Notes: generated by a model from the sequence alone, not told the origin. A DNA stretch of 64,000 nucleotides from Actinorhabdospora filicis (GCF_030269765.1 NZ_BSTX01000005.1:214554-278553), one strand, 5' to 3'; positions 18,270-28,196 are shown, counted from the stretch's first letter. Program-made: numbers and translations.

Positions 18270-18990
18270 GGGGCCGCGTCACCCGGCAGGGCCGCCGGGT
18301 CCGTGTGCTTCCGGCGAGCCCGCGTCACCCGTGCATGGCCGCCGGGCCGGTGTGCCCCTGGGGAGCCTGCGTCACCCGTGCATGGCTGCCGGGCCCACGC
18401 ATCGGCCGTGAGTCCCGCTGAGCTGCATGCTTCGGGTGGCGAGCCTGCAGCACGGGGCATCACTGCCGGGCCCGTGCGTTCGCCGTGGGTTTCGTCGTGC
18501 CGCACGCGGCGGGTGGCGAGCCCGCGTCACCCGTGCATGGCCGCCGGGCCTGTGCATCGGCCGTGAGTCTCGCTGAGCCACATGCGCCTTGTGGCGCGCC
18601 CGCATCACGCGGGATGGCTGCCGGGCCCGTGCGTTCGCCGTGGGTTTCGTCGTGCCGCATGCGGCGGGTGGGTGAGCCTGCGTCACGCGGCACGGTCGCC
18701 GGGTCCATGCGTTCGCGGTGGGTTTGGTCGTGCCGCATGCGTTCCGCAGCGAGCCTGCGTCACGCGGCACGGCCGCCGAGTTCGTGCGCGCCCACCCTGC
18801 CCGTGCATGGCCGCCGGGCCCGTGCATCGGCCGTGTGTCCCGCTGAGCCGCATGCGTCTTGCGGCGCGTCTGCGTCACGCGGCATGGCCGCCGGGTCCAT
18901 GCGTTCGCGGTGGGTTTGGTCGTGCCGCATGCGTTCCGCAGCGAGCCTGCGTCATGCGATACGGCCGCCGAGCTCGTGCGCGCCCACCCT
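18270..18990. repeat. Tandem array, unit about 77-78 bp, 8-9 copies
   Basis: The phrase GCCGCCGGGCC or a close variant recurs at about 18388, 18463, 18542, 18619, 18696, 18774, 18811, 18889 and 18963. The step is 75-78 bp, apart from one short unit. Each unit also holds a CGTCACSCG word, a CCGTGAG or CGGTGGG word, and a CCGCATGCG word. Because 78 is a multiple of three, all frames stay open and show about 26-residue repeats, but codon use and lack of ribosome sites argue against a protein. Confidence 0.85.
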
Positions 18991-19152
18991 GGTCCGCATA
19001 CCGCGATCCCCGCCGGCCGGTGCTCGCCCGCCGGCCCGGCCCGATCCCGCTTTGAGCCCCACCAAGCCCCACTAGGCCCCGCCAGGCCCAACCAAGCCCT
19101 ACTCGGCCCCGCCGGGTCCTGCAGGGTCCTGCCGGGTCCCGCGGTTCTCGGT

Positions 19153-19587
19153 TCAGCAGCGGTTGAAGAACGTCAGGGATCCGCACAGGTGCTCCCCCGA
19201 CCGTAGTGGCGTCGACACCGCGTCCAGTGTGTACACGGTCTGGCGGACCGCGATGCGCAGCAGGCCGCGGGCCAGTGCTCCCGAGCTGAGGGCCTGGAGT
19301 GGGGGGATCCGTTCCAGTTCCCAGTCGGCGAGGGTGCCTTGGGCGACGGTGAAGTCGACCAGGCGGAGGAGGCCGTCGATGAGGCCGCGCCCGGAGCCGT
19401 CCACGCCTTCGGCGAGCCCGAGCAGTTCGCGGGCCGTTGGCGAGGTGGCGGCGATGAGTCCGCGCGCGTTCAGTAGGAGGCATGGGTCACCGGCACCGCG
19501 GACGGCGGTGGTCCAGCGTTCGAGGATCGCGCCGTCGGCCTCGGCGGACGCCTCGTCGCCGGACAGGGTGAGCTCCACGAAGGGCAT
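19153..19587 (-). CDS. PAS-like conserved hypothetical protein
   Basis: A 144-residue protein starting MPFVELTLSGDEASAEADG, with GAAAGGAG before the ATG. The middle, DPCLLLNARGLIAATSPTAR, followed by ELLGL, resembles the core of a PAS domain. The C-terminus gives a TVYTLDAVSTPLRSG strand pair. There is no output domain, so it may be a sensor partner. It is divergent from arginine deiminase across a LexA-like palindrome. Confidence 0.72.
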   Translation of the reverse strand: MPFVELTLSGDEASAEADGAILERWTTAVRGAGDPCLLLNARGLIAATSPTARELLGLAEGVDGSGRGLIDGLLRLVDFTVAQGTLADWELERIPPLQALSSGALARGLLRIAVRQTVYTLDAVSTPLRSGEHLCGSLTFFNRC

Positions 19588-19718
19588 GGCCGCGCTCCTT
19601 TCGCCCGGCGGGCGTGCCGCACGGGGGGAAGTGCTGTGGGTGGGGTGCTGTGGTCGAGATGCGGTGGTCGAGGGTGCCGGGGTCCAGTGTCCCATTCGCG
19701 GACACCTTCTCACATCTA

Positions 19719-19734
19719 ACGAACAGGCGTTCGA
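19719..19734. promoter_or_regulatory. LexA (SOS box)-like palindrome
   Basis: ACGAACAGGCGTTCGA fits the actinobacterial SOS consensus TCGAAC-N4-GTTCGA at 11 of 12 fixed positions. It lies 76 bp upstream of arginine deiminase and 132 bp upstream of the PAS-like gene. LexA binding is inferred. Confidence 0.55.
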
Positions 19735-19809
19735 AAGGTTACGCGGCGAAATCACCCGCCTCGACCGGGTGCGGTAGAAACTGGGGTACCGACTTCGAGA
19801 GGGGACCCG

Positions 19810-21018
19810 ATGGGCCACTACGTCGACAGTGAGGTGGGCGCGCTGCGGACGGTGCTCCTGCACCGCCCGGGACCCGAGCTCAAGCGGCTCACCCCGCGCA
19901 ACAACGACTCGCTCCTGTTCGACGCGATCCCGTGGGTGGGCCGGGCGCAGGAGGAGCACGACGCGTTCGCGCAGGCGTTGCGCGACCGGGGCGTCGAGGT
20001 CCTCTACCTGGGCGAGCTGCTGGCGAAGACGCTGGCGATCCCGGAGGCGCGGGGCAAGGCCGTGGCGGGCGTCCTGGCCGATGAGCGGCTGGGGCAGACG
20101 TTGCGGGGTGCCGTCGAGAGTCACCTGGCGGACCTGGACGGCGAGGCGCTCGCGGCGGTCCTGATGGCGGGCCTGTCGCACGATGAGCTGCGCTCGGGGC
20201 GGGGTTTGGCGTACACGATGATGAACCGGCACGACTTCGTCATCGATCCGCTGCCGAACCTGCTGTTCACGCGCGACTCGTCGGTGTGGATCGGCGGGCA
20301 GGTCGCCGTCACGAGCCTGGCGATGCCCGCGCGGCGGCGGGAGACGGCGCTGACGGGCCTCATCTACGCCCACCATCCGCGTTTCGTGGGCACCGAGCGG
20401 CTGTACCACCCGGGCCTCGAAAGCGTCGAGGGCGGCGACGTCCTGCTGCTCGCGCCCGGGGTCGTCGCGGTGGGTGTGGGGGAGCGGACGACTCCGGCGG
20501 GCGCCGAGCGGCTCGCCCGGCGCATCTTCGAGGGCGGGCTGGCGCACACGGTCCTGGCGGTCCCGATCGCGCAGGAGCGCGCCACGATGCACCTGGACAC
20601 GGTGTGCACGATGGTCGACGTCGACGCGGTGGTCATGTACCCGAACATCGCCGACACTCTCGTCGCGTACACCCTCACCGCGGACGGTGTGGAGCCGCGC
20701 GTGACGGGTCCCGAGCCGTTCCTGACGGCGGCGGCGAAGGCGATGCAGATCGACGTCCTGCGCGTCATCGACACCGGCCTGGACCCCGTCACCGCCGAAC
20801 GCGAGCAGTGGGACGACGGCAACAACACCCTCGCCATCGCGCCGCGTGTGTGCGTCGCCTACGAGCGCAATGTGGAGACGAACGAGCGGCTGATGGGCGC
20901 CGGCATCGAGGTGATCGCGATCAGCGGCTCCGAACTCGGCTCCGGCCGGGGCGGGCCGAGGTGCATGTCGTGCCCGATCAGCAGGGAGCCGTCGGCGGTC
21001 AGTGGAGCACCCGCCTGA
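19810..21018 (+). CDS. arcA: Arginine deiminase
   Basis: A 402-residue enzyme that hydrolyses arginine to citrulline and ammonia. Family motifs: LPNLLFTRDSSVWIGG, the ESVEGGDVLLL segment with catalytic acid, MHLDTVCTMVD with catalytic His/Asp, and RCMSCPISRE with the nucleophilic cysteine near the C-terminus. Ornithine carbamoyltransferase and carbamate kinase genes are not adjacent, so a full ADI operon is not present here. Its 3' end overlaps the convergent hydrolase by 20 bp. Confidence 0.96.
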   Translation: MGHYVDSEVGALRTVLLHRPGPELKRLTPRNNDSLLFDAIPWVGRAQEEHDAFAQALRDRGVEVLYLGELLAKTLAIPEARGKAVAGVLADERLGQTLRGAVESHLADLDGEALAAVLMAGLSHDELRSGRGLAYTMMNRHDFVIDPLPNLLFTRDSSVWIGGQVAVTSLAMPARRRETALTGLIYAHHPRFVGTERLYHPGLESVEGGDVLLLAPGVVAVGVGERTTPAGAERLARRIFEGGLAHTVLAVPIAQERATMHLDTVCTMVDVDAVVMYPNIADTLVAYTLTADGVEPRVTGPEPFLTAAAKAMQIDVLRVIDTGLDPVTAEREQWDDGNNTLAIAPRVCVAYERNVETNERLMGAGIEVIAISGSELGSGRGGPRCMSCPISREPSAVSGAPA

Positions 21019-21826
21019 AGAAGGACACCGCCTCGCCCGCGACCCGGGCGCGCACGGCCTCGCCGGCGGGCTTGCCGCCGAAGAAGTGCGAGTGCTTGAC
21101 ATCGTCCCCGGCGCTGGAGCCGGCCGCGCCGGGGATGGCCTCGGCGTAGCCGCGCACCTCGTCGGGCGGGGTGACGGTGTCGGCCCCGGCCCAGCGGACC
21201 TCGACGGGCGCGCCGATCGCCTTCAGGCTCGCCTCGGACATGAAGGGACGCTGCGCCGGGCACACCAGGAACCCGGCGGTGACGCGCGGGTCGGCGTAGT
21301 CGCCGGATGCCGCGTCCGCCCAGGCGAGGGCCTCGTCGATGGAGTACTTGGCGAGGAGCTCGCCGGTCAGGTTGGGGTATTCGGGCGTCTGGTGGTCGGC
21401 GGCGCCGGGATTGGCCGACACGAAGTGGATGAGGCCCTGGAACGCCCCGGCGTCCACGCGCGCGCCGAGCAGCGTCGCGGCGGTGTACCCGCCGATGGAG
21501 AACCCGGCCGCGCCGACGGGCCCGCTCGCGCCCAGGTGGTCCAGCGCGAAGGAGAAGTCACGCGCGCGGTCCCACCACCACACGAACGCCTCCGGGATGT
21601 ACCCGTCGACGTAGTTGTTGCCGTGGTGGTCGATGGACGCCACGGTGAAGCCCGCCTCGGCGAGCGCCTCGGTCATCCAGCGCATCTCGATGGCCGCGCC
21701 GCCGGTCCCGTGCGAGACGACGACGGTCGGGCCGTCGCCGCGGAACAGGTGCACGCGCACGGGACGGTCGCCGCCGCCGTCGAGCGCGGGACGCGAGGGG
21801 TCGGCGAGTTCGAGGATTTCCGGCAT
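20999..21826 (-). CDS. Alpha/beta hydrolase (dienelactone hydrolase/PAF-AH-like)
   Basis: A 275-residue hydrolase. VVVSHGTGGAA gives the oxyanion loop, GAAGFSIGGYTAA the nucleophile elbow and a DDVKHSHFF-type C-terminal histidine. The layout resembles the platelet-activating-factor acetylhydrolase/dienelactone hydrolase group. The substrate is unknown. It converges on arcA with a 20-bp overlap and is divergent from the RraA-like gene. Confidence 0.85.
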   Translation of the reverse strand: MPEILELADPSRPALDGGGDRPVRVHLFRGDGPTVVVSHGTGGAAIEMRWMTEALAEAGFTVASIDHHGNNYVDGYIPEAFVWWWDRARDFSFALDHLGASGPVGAAGFSIGGYTAATLLGARVDAGAFQGLIHFVSANPGAADHQTPEYPNLTGELLAKYSIDEALAWADAASGDYADPRVTAGFLVCPAQRPFMSEASLKAIGAPVEVRWAGADTVTPPDEVRGYAEAIPGAAGSSAGDDVKHSHFFGGKPAGEAVRARVAGEAVSFFRRVLH

Positions 21827-21849
21827 GCGCGCAGAGTAGCCTGCGCGAC

Positions 21850-22488
21850 ATGAGCGCGCTTCATCCCGGCACGGCGGCCGTCTGCGACACCGACAAGTCC
21901 CTGCGGGTGATGGCGCCCGCGATCGCGCACCGCTCGTCGGTGGCGGCGATGCGGGGGACGGCGTTCACCGTCCGCTGCGACGGCGACTTCTTCGGGGCCC
22001 TGCACGCCCTGGAGTCCGCCGCCCCCGGTGATGTGTTGGTGGTGGACGGCGGCGGGCGCGAGGTCGCCTACGCGGGCGAGCTGTTCGCGCGGGCGGCGCT
22101 GGCGCGCGGGCTCGCCGGGATCGTCGTCGACGGCGGGTACCGCGACATCGCGTACGTGCGCGGGTCGGAGCTGCCGGTGTTCAGCCGGTGGGTGACGCCG
22201 ATGGCCGGGACGACGGGCAAGGCCGGGCACCTGGGCGTGCCGGTGGTGTGCGGCGGCGTGGTGGTGTCGCCGGGGGACGTGGTGATCGCCGACGAGGACG
22301 GGCTGGTGGTGCTGGAGCCGTCCACGGTGGAGGAGGTGTTCGCGCGGGCGGCGGAGGTCGTGGCGCGGGAGGAGCGGGTCCTGGCGGCGATGGCCGCGGG
22401 GAAGGGGATCGGGGAGTGTTTGAACGTGGCGGAGCACGCGGCGAGGCTGGGGGCGGGGGAGGCTTCGGTGCTGCGGTTCGTGGTTTAG
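21850..22488 (+). CDS. RraA-like/HMG aldolase family protein
   Basis: A 212-residue protein of the RraA fold. GDVLVVDGGGREVAYAGEL, IVVDGGYRDIA and PVVCGGVVVSPGDVVIADED are characteristic. The arginine and aspartate of GGYRDI are the conserved active-site residues of 4-hydroxy-4-methyl-2-oxoglutarate and oxaloacetate-decarboxylating relatives. Without experiments it cannot be told apart from a ribonuclease-E-inhibitor-like protein. The isolated location gives no pathway clue. Confidence 0.85.
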   Translation: MSALHPGTAAVCDTDKSLRVMAPAIAHRSSVAAMRGTAFTVRCDGDFFGALHALESAAPGDVLVVDGGGREVAYAGELFARAALARGLAGIVVDGGYRDIAYVRGSELPVFSRWVTPMAGTTGKAGHLGVPVVCGGVVVSPGDVVIADEDGLVVLEPSTVEEVFARAAEVVAREERVLAAMAAGKGIGECLNVAEHAARLGAGEASVLRFVV

Positions 22489-23404
22489 GGGTGGGGAGGG
22501 GGCGGGCGAGTACGGCCCGCACCCGGCTTGGGGCTGGCCCGCAATGGCCCGATGCCCGGGGCGGGCGGGCCTGGCCGTCGACGCGTCGCGGATGTGCCGC
22601 CCGTGAGTTCGACCAGCGGCCCGGGACCGGGAGACCCGTGGGACGTGCCGCCCGCCGGTGAGGCTGCTGTCGGTGGGGGTGGGTGACCGTGCCCGGCGCG
22701 ACTCGTGCGGGGAGGGGTGGCGGTGGCGGTGGCGAAGAGCCTGGTCGGGTGACGTGGCCGCCCGACGGAGGATGGCGCGCTCGCCGGGAGGCCGCAGTTG
22801 GCCGGGCGGGTGACCATGCCCGACGTGGCTCGCTCGGAGAACCCGCCCGCTTGCGGGAGGGATGGGCGAGGGGTTCGGGCGGCGTGGCGCGGATGCCCGA
22901 GGCGCGGCGGGTCGCCGGAACGCGCTCGGCGAAGGCGAGGATCGGGGGTCACGGTCGCACCGGGGTATGAGCGACTGGCCGTGCGGAGCCGGAATCCGGT
23001 TCCGGCTCAAACGGAAGGGGATTCCGCTTCCGGTGCAGAGTCGCCACACCTGGTCAACGGAACCGGAATCCGGTTCCGTTCGTGCGATGTGTCCGTGGCG
23101 CCGCTTGTGGTGTGCGAGTTGCGCCAGGCCGCCCGGACGCGAGCATCGGGGTGACGAGCCGACCCGGAACCGGAATCCGCTTCCGCCGGCTGAGGCACGA
23201 CTAGTGCCGCGTGCGGTGGTGAAAGTGGACGCGCCGGGCCACAGGGCGGGCATCGGCCGGCTGGGGCACGTGCGTTTCACCAGTTCGTTTGCCGGTGGCG
23301 CTGGCCCGGAACCGGATTCCGCTTCCGCTCGCGCGAACCCAGACTGGTGCCGGTGGCGAAAGGCCACACGTGCCGAGCGGCGAGGCGAGCATGGTCAGCA
23401 TCGA
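22489..23404. repeat. Gene-free spacer with palindrome cluster
   Basis: No supported gene. It contains the GGAACC/GGTTCC palindromes at 22986-23008 (GAGCCGGAA and TTCCGGCTC), 23056-23080 (12-bp arms around one A), about 23166-23190 and about 23309-23330. The family continues into the next gene's 3' end. The left half carries proline/arginine-rich open frames with no motifs. Confidence 0.7.
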
Positions 23405-23923
23405 CTAGTCAGAGCACGTGCCCCGGGCGACGGCGCTGCCGCTGGTGCTGATCCGGAACCGGCTTCCGCCTCCGGAACTCGTCATGGGGAGAGGCGGAAC
23501 CGGATTCCGCCTCCGGAACTCGCCGGGCCAGCCAGGGGCCCAGGGCTGAGGAGTCAGGGGCGCGACACAAGGCCCCACCCCTAACTGCCCGTAAACCCCC
23601 CGCAAAACCCCGTGCACCAGCAAGTTCATCCGGTACCGCAAATGCCCGATCCGGCTCTCCCCCGGCTTCTCCCCCGTCGTGGTCAGCGTCCACCGCAGCG
23701 ACGTCCCGCCGTTCGTCGCCGCGAGCTCGAACCGGACCCGATCCTCGGGCCGGTCGGGCCACAGGGACCCCCACTCGACCAGCGAGTGCCGGGTCCCGCG
23801 CAGGACCGCCGGTGTGACCTCGTCCTCCAGCAGTTCCAGCCACGCGGGTGACATCAGGTCACCCCAGACGACTTCCGGCGGGGCGGGGAGGTCGCGCCGC
23901 CGGGAGCCCAGGACGGCGGTCAC
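23405..23923 (-). CDS. SRPBCC-family protein with repeat-derived C-terminal tail
   Basis: A 172-residue frame starting VTAVLGSRRRDLPAPPEVVW. The first about 130 residues look like an SRPBCC (START-like) lipid/ligand-binding fold: strands DRVRFELAAT and SLRWTLTTTGEKPG, and a helix in MNLLVHGVLRGVYGQLG. The last about 35 residues (GEFRRRNPVPP onward) are encoded by two GGAACC palindromic repeats and are unlikely to be ancestral. The GTG overlaps the LCP stop (GTGA), so the pair is coupled. Confidence 0.75.
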   Translation of the reverse strand: MTAVLGSRRRDLPAPPEVVWGDLMSPAWLELLEDEVTPAVLRGTRHSLVEWGSLWPDRPEDRVRFELAATNGGTSLRWTLTTTGEKPGESRIGHLRYRMNLLVHGVLRGVYGQLGVGPCVAPLTPQPWAPGWPGEFRRRNPVPPLPMTSSGGGSRFRISTSGSAVARGTCSD

Positions 23924-25086
23924 TTGTCCTTCTTGACCGCCTCGGGGTGGGCCGTCACCCACTCGGCCATCGAGTCGAGGCGCATCTTCGCGTACATCTC
24001 CGCTGCGGCGCCGTCGTCGGAGACGACGATGCTCTCGCCGGTGGGGCTTTCGCCGGTGCCCTGGTTGGGGCTGGTCAGGAAGACCAGGTCGGCGGAGCGG
24101 AGGTTGCGGAACTGGATCGCCACGTCGAGCAGGTTGAAGTTCTCGTCCACCCGGACGGCCTTGATGACGGTCTTCAGGAAGCCGTTCAGGGTCGAGGGGT
24201 CGGTCATGACGCCCATGCTGGTGGCCTTGTCCATGATGGCCTTGATCAGCTGCTGCTGGTGGCGCATGCGGGCGAAGTCGCCGTCGCTGAACTGGTAGCG
24301 CTGGCGGACGTAGTCGAGGGCCTCTTCGCCGTTCATCTTGTTGACGCCCTTTTCGAACGTCCGGTACGGCTTGTGGATCGAGTCGATGGTCTGCTCGACG
24401 TTCATCTCCACGCCGCCGAGGGCGTCGACGACCTCTTTCAGGCCGGAGAAGTCGATCTCCACCACGTGGTCGATGCGCACGTTGGTGTAGTTCTCCACGG
24501 TCTGGATGAGCAGGGGGACGCCGCCCCAGGCGAAGGACGCGTTGATCTTGGCGTCTTCGCCGCCGTTGCCGTTGGCGTCCTTGGGGACCGACACGTACAG
24601 GTCGCGGGGGATGGACACGATGTACGCCTTGTCGTGCGAGGCGGGGATGTGCATCAGCATGATCGTGTCGGTGCGGGCGTTGCCGCCGTCGGTGGGGTTG
24701 TCGGGGCTGCGGGAGTCGCTGCCGACCACGAGGATGTTCAGGTCGCCGTCGACCTCGTCGACGGGGCGGTCGCCGACCAGCTGCGCGAAGGCGTCCACGC
24801 GGTTGAGGTCGTCGTTGAGCCCGTTGGCGTAGGACCACAGCCCGATGCCGATCACCGTGGCGATGACCGACAGGGCGACGGCGCCCACGAGGGCGATGCG
24901 GCCCCAGCGGGGGCGCGCGGAGCCGCCGCGGCGCGGGGGTCGCTGCCCGCCGCGGCCGTAGGCGGTGCCTCGGGGCGGGGGGTTGTTCCCACCGCCACCG
25001 CTGCTGCGGTAGACGCCGGGAGCGCGGCCCGAGTTGGGGACGCGGGCCGAACCCCGCGGCCCTCGCAGGCGAGGATCGTCGGTCAT
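23920..25086 (-). CDS. LytR-CpsA-Psr (LCP) family protein
   Basis: A 388-residue envelope protein. The N-terminus is cytoplasmic and Arg/Gly-rich. One membrane helix lies at about residues 66-88 (IALVGAVALSVIATVIGIGL). The extracytoplasmic LCP domain has NILVVGSDSRS, ARTDTIMLMHIP, IPRDLYV and GVEMNVEQTIDS. LCP enzymes transfer undecaprenyl-linked glycopolymers to peptidoglycan or arabinogalactan. The neighbouring sugar epimerase and the WbaP-type transferase fit wall-glycopolymer assembly. Confidence 0.93.
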   Translation of the reverse strand: MTDDPRLRGPRGSARVPNSGRAPGVYRSSGGGGNNPPPRGTAYGRGGQRPPRRGGSARPRWGRIALVGAVALSVIATVIGIGLWSYANGLNDDLNRVDAFAQLVGDRPVDEVDGDLNILVVGSDSRSPDNPTDGGNARTDTIMLMHIPASHDKAYIVSIPRDLYVSVPKDANGNGGEDAKINASFAWGGVPLLIQTVENYTNVRIDHVVEIDFSGLKEVVDALGGVEMNVEQTIDSIHKPYRTFEKGVNKMNGEEALDYVRQRYQFSDGDFARMRHQQQLIKAIMDKATSMGVMTDPSTLNGFLKTVIKAVRVDENFNLLDVAIQFRNLRSADLVFLTSPNQGTGESPTGESIVVSDDGAAAEMYAKMRLDSMAEWVTAHPEAVKKDK

Positions 25087-25106
25087 GTGTCCAGGTTACG
25101 GTCCGG

Positions 25107-26066
<960 letters not shown>

Positions 26067-26246
26067 GCCGCGCGCTCCTTCCGCAATATGGACGATGCCG
26101 GTGTACGACCACCGGCACCGCACGCATAAAGACGCGTACAGGGGGTGATCCGGTTGGCGGCCGGGCGGAAATGCGTCCTTCGTGTTTCGTTCAGGCGCGG
26201 TTTCCCGGACGGTCACCGGAATTTCCCCGGTATGGACGGCTCCACG

Positions 26247-27041
26247 CTAGCCGAACTCGACGCCGAAGGCCTCCCGCAGATGGGTCAGCGTGGCGTCCAC
26301 GAACTCCTGCGGCCACTCCTCGCCGGTGGCCGCCGCCAGGGCCGTGCCGCGCCGGATGAACTCGCGGCAGATCATCTGGTTGGCCGCGATGATGTCCTTC
26401 GGTTCACAGCCCACGGCCGGGATCGACTCCAGGAATTCGCGCTGCTCATCGGACACGAACGCGTTCAGCCGCTTCACCCCGCCGCTGCGCCGGACGCCGC
26501 GCTCGGCGCGCATGAGCGCGATGAGCTGATCGCGGACGGCGCTCACGCCCATGTTCGCCACCACGTACTCGCGGCGGCCCAGGACGTTCACCAGGTTGCC
26601 CAGGAAGTAGAAGAACAGCCGCACGTTGCGGCGGGGGTAGTACGGATCACCGTTTCCTCCCGGTACGCGGGCCTCGGGGAGGAGGTTCCCGGAACGGTCG
26701 AAGAGTGGTAGTACGGCCTCGTAGTCATCGGGGTCGTACTCGGAGAGGGGGTGGACGATGAGGTCGACGTGCAGCCAGTCGGGCGTGATGCCGAGGCCGC
26801 CGGAGAGCCCGGGGATGCCGTCGGTCAGCACGAGCCGGCCGGCGATGGACTCCATCGCGGTGGCGAAGTCGTAGGTCTCGGCGGCCTCGTCGGTGACGAC
26901 GACGTGCACGTCGACGTCGGAGTAGGCGTCGTCCTCGTGGGAGGCGTGGCTGCCGACGAGGTACACGGCCAGCACGCGCTCGTCCTGGGGCAGGACGGTT
27001 CGCGCGCGGTCGATCACGGCCGCCTGTCGTGGATCGGTCAT
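26247..27041 (-). CDS. Nucleotidyltransferase (Pol beta superfamily, AadA-like)
   Basis: 264 residues. The GSH-x8-DVDV motif in VYLVGSHASHEDDAYSDVDV supplies the metal-binding aspartates, with a third acidic residue in LHVDLIVHP. The C-terminal part is helical, like aminoglycoside adenylyltransferase-type proteins. It could modify a small molecule or be a stand-alone housekeeping NTase; no partner antitoxin (HEPN) gene adjoins it. It is divergent from the SDR gene, 38 bp away. Confidence 0.82.
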   Translation of the reverse strand: MTDPRQAAVIDRARTVLPQDERVLAVYLVGSHASHEDDAYSDVDVHVVVTDEAAETYDFATAMESIAGRLVLTDGIPGLSGGLGITPDWLHVDLIVHPLSEYDPDDYEAVLPLFDRSGNLLPEARVPGGNGDPYYPRRNVRLFFYFLGNLVNVLGRREYVVANMGVSAVRDQLIALMRAERGVRRSGGVKRLNAFVSDEQREFLESIPAVGCEPKDIIAANQMICREFIRRGTALAAATGEEWPQEFVDATLTHLREAFGVEFG

Positions 27042-27079
27042 GCTGGCGACCTTAGTGAGGACTGTCGAGAGGAGCGGCC

Positions 27080-27802
27080 ATGCTGACCGTCATCACCGGT
27101 GGCACCAGGGGCATCGGGGCGGCCACGGCCTTGCGCCTGGCGGGCGAGGGGCACGACCTGGTTCTGGCCTACGCGCGCGATGACGTCGCGGCGGCCGAGG
27201 TGGCGGGGGCGGTGCGCTTCAAGGGCGTGCGGTGCCTGGCGCTGCGCGCGAACGTCGCCGACGAGCCGGACGTGGAGCGGCTCTTCGACGCCGCCGAGGC
27301 GCTGGGCCCGGTGACGGGCCTGGTGAACAACGCGGGGGTGTCGGGACGCCTGGGGCCGCTGGCGGAGGCGCGCACCGAGGACATCCGGGCCGTCCTGGAC
27401 GTCAATGTGCTGGGGACGCTGCTGTGCTGCCGCCGCGCGGCCCGCACGCTGGGCCCGGGCGGGTCGATCGTCAATGTCTCCTCGGCGGCGGCGACGCTGG
27501 GCAGCCCCGGCGACTACGTGCACTACGCGGCCTCGAAGGCGGCGGTGGACGCGCTCACGGTGGGCCTGTCGAAGGAGCTGGGCGAGTCGGGGATCCGCGT
27601 GAACGCCGTGGCGCCGGGCCTCATCGACACCGAGATGCACGCGGCCATGGGCGACCCGGACCGCGCCGCACGCGTGGGCTCGCAGACGCCGCTGGGCCGG
27701 GCGGGGACGGCCGACGAGGTCGCCGCGGCGATCGCCTGGCTGCTGTCGCCGGAGGCCTCGTACACGACCGGGGCGATCCTGCGGGTGGCCGGCGGCCGTT
27801 AA
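27080..27802 (+). CDS. Short-chain dehydrogenase/reductase, FabG-like
   Basis: A 240-residue classical SDR. TVITGGTRGIGAATALRL binds NAD(P); NNAG is followed by VNVSSAAA and YAASKAAVDALT with the Ser-Tyr-Lys triad, and VAPGLIDTEM follows. It may be an NADPH-dependent ketoreductase (inference). It overlaps the convergent DUF2568 gene by four bases. Confidence 0.92.
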   Translation: MLTVITGGTRGIGAATALRLAGEGHDLVLAYARDDVAAAEVAGAVRFKGVRCLALRANVADEPDVERLFDAAEALGPVTGLVNNAGVSGRLGPLAEARTEDIRAVLDVNVLGTLLCCRRAARTLGPGGSIVNVSSAAATLGSPGDYVHYAASKAAVDALTVGLSKELGESGIRVNAVAPGLIDTEMHAAMGDPDRAARVGSQTPLGRAGTADEVAAAIAWLLSPEASYTTGAILRVAGGR

Positions 27803-28134
27803 CCGGCGGTGAGGTCGTAGACGGACGCCAGGATCGCCAGCGCTGCGAAGACCCCGGCGAGCGCGGGGTGGCGCATCCACACGAGCGCGCCCACGGCCGA
27901 GCCGAACCAGGCGACGAGGAGGACGGCGCGGGCGGCGCCGGTGAGGTGGTGGGTGGCGCCGGGCGCGCCGAGGGTCCACCACACGCCGATGAGCACGGTG
28001 AGGGTGAGGACGGCGGCGGCGATCTTGAGGAGGACGCCGGAGGGGATCTTCACCGACCACCACACGGCGGTGGCGTAGGTGGCGAGTTCGAGGAGGAAGA
28101 AGAGGGTCTGCGCGGCGGGCTTGATGACGGTCAT
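27799..28134 (-). CDS. YrdB/DUF2568 family membrane protein
   Basis: A 111-residue, four-helix membrane protein starting MTVIKPAAQTLFFLLELATY. The family signature FLLELATYATAVWW and the GVWWTLGAPGATHHL loop match DUF2568 (YrdB). Its function is unknown. An AT-rich direct repeat lies 33-62 bp upstream of the ATG. Confidence 0.85.
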   Translation of the reverse strand: MTVIKPAAQTLFFLLELATYATAVWWSVKIPSGVLLKIAAAVLTLTVLIGVWWTLGAPGATHHLTGAARAVLLVAWFGSAVGALVWMRHPALAGVFAALAILASVYDLTAG

Positions 28135-28166
28135 GAGGGGCTCCGGGGTGGTTCAGTGGCGGAATC

Positions 28167-28196
28167 ATTCAGAGTCTAAATGATTCTGAGTCTGAA
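28167..28196. promoter_or_regulatory. Direct-repeat operator upstream of DUF2568 gene
   Basis: ATTCAGAGTCTAA and ATTCTGAGTCTGAA lie 16 bp apart. The same block also reads as an imperfect inverted repeat ending TTCAG/CTGAA. It is much more AT-rich than its surroundings, as expected of a promoter-operator. Confidence 0.5.

Noticed and set aside
18270..18990. Regular spacing suggesting a CRISPR array
   Set aside because: Units are degenerate over their full length with no unique spacers, the period is about 78 bp, and there are no cas genes.
18372..19091. 239-residue minus-strand repeat protein
   Set aside because: It mirrors the 78-bp DNA repeat, has no ribosome site and no typical codon bias, and equally long frames exist on the other strand.
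26247..27041. Nucleotidyltransferase as MNT/HEPN toxin-antitoxin
   Set aside because: There is no HEPN partner next to it and the protein is longer than MNT antitoxins.
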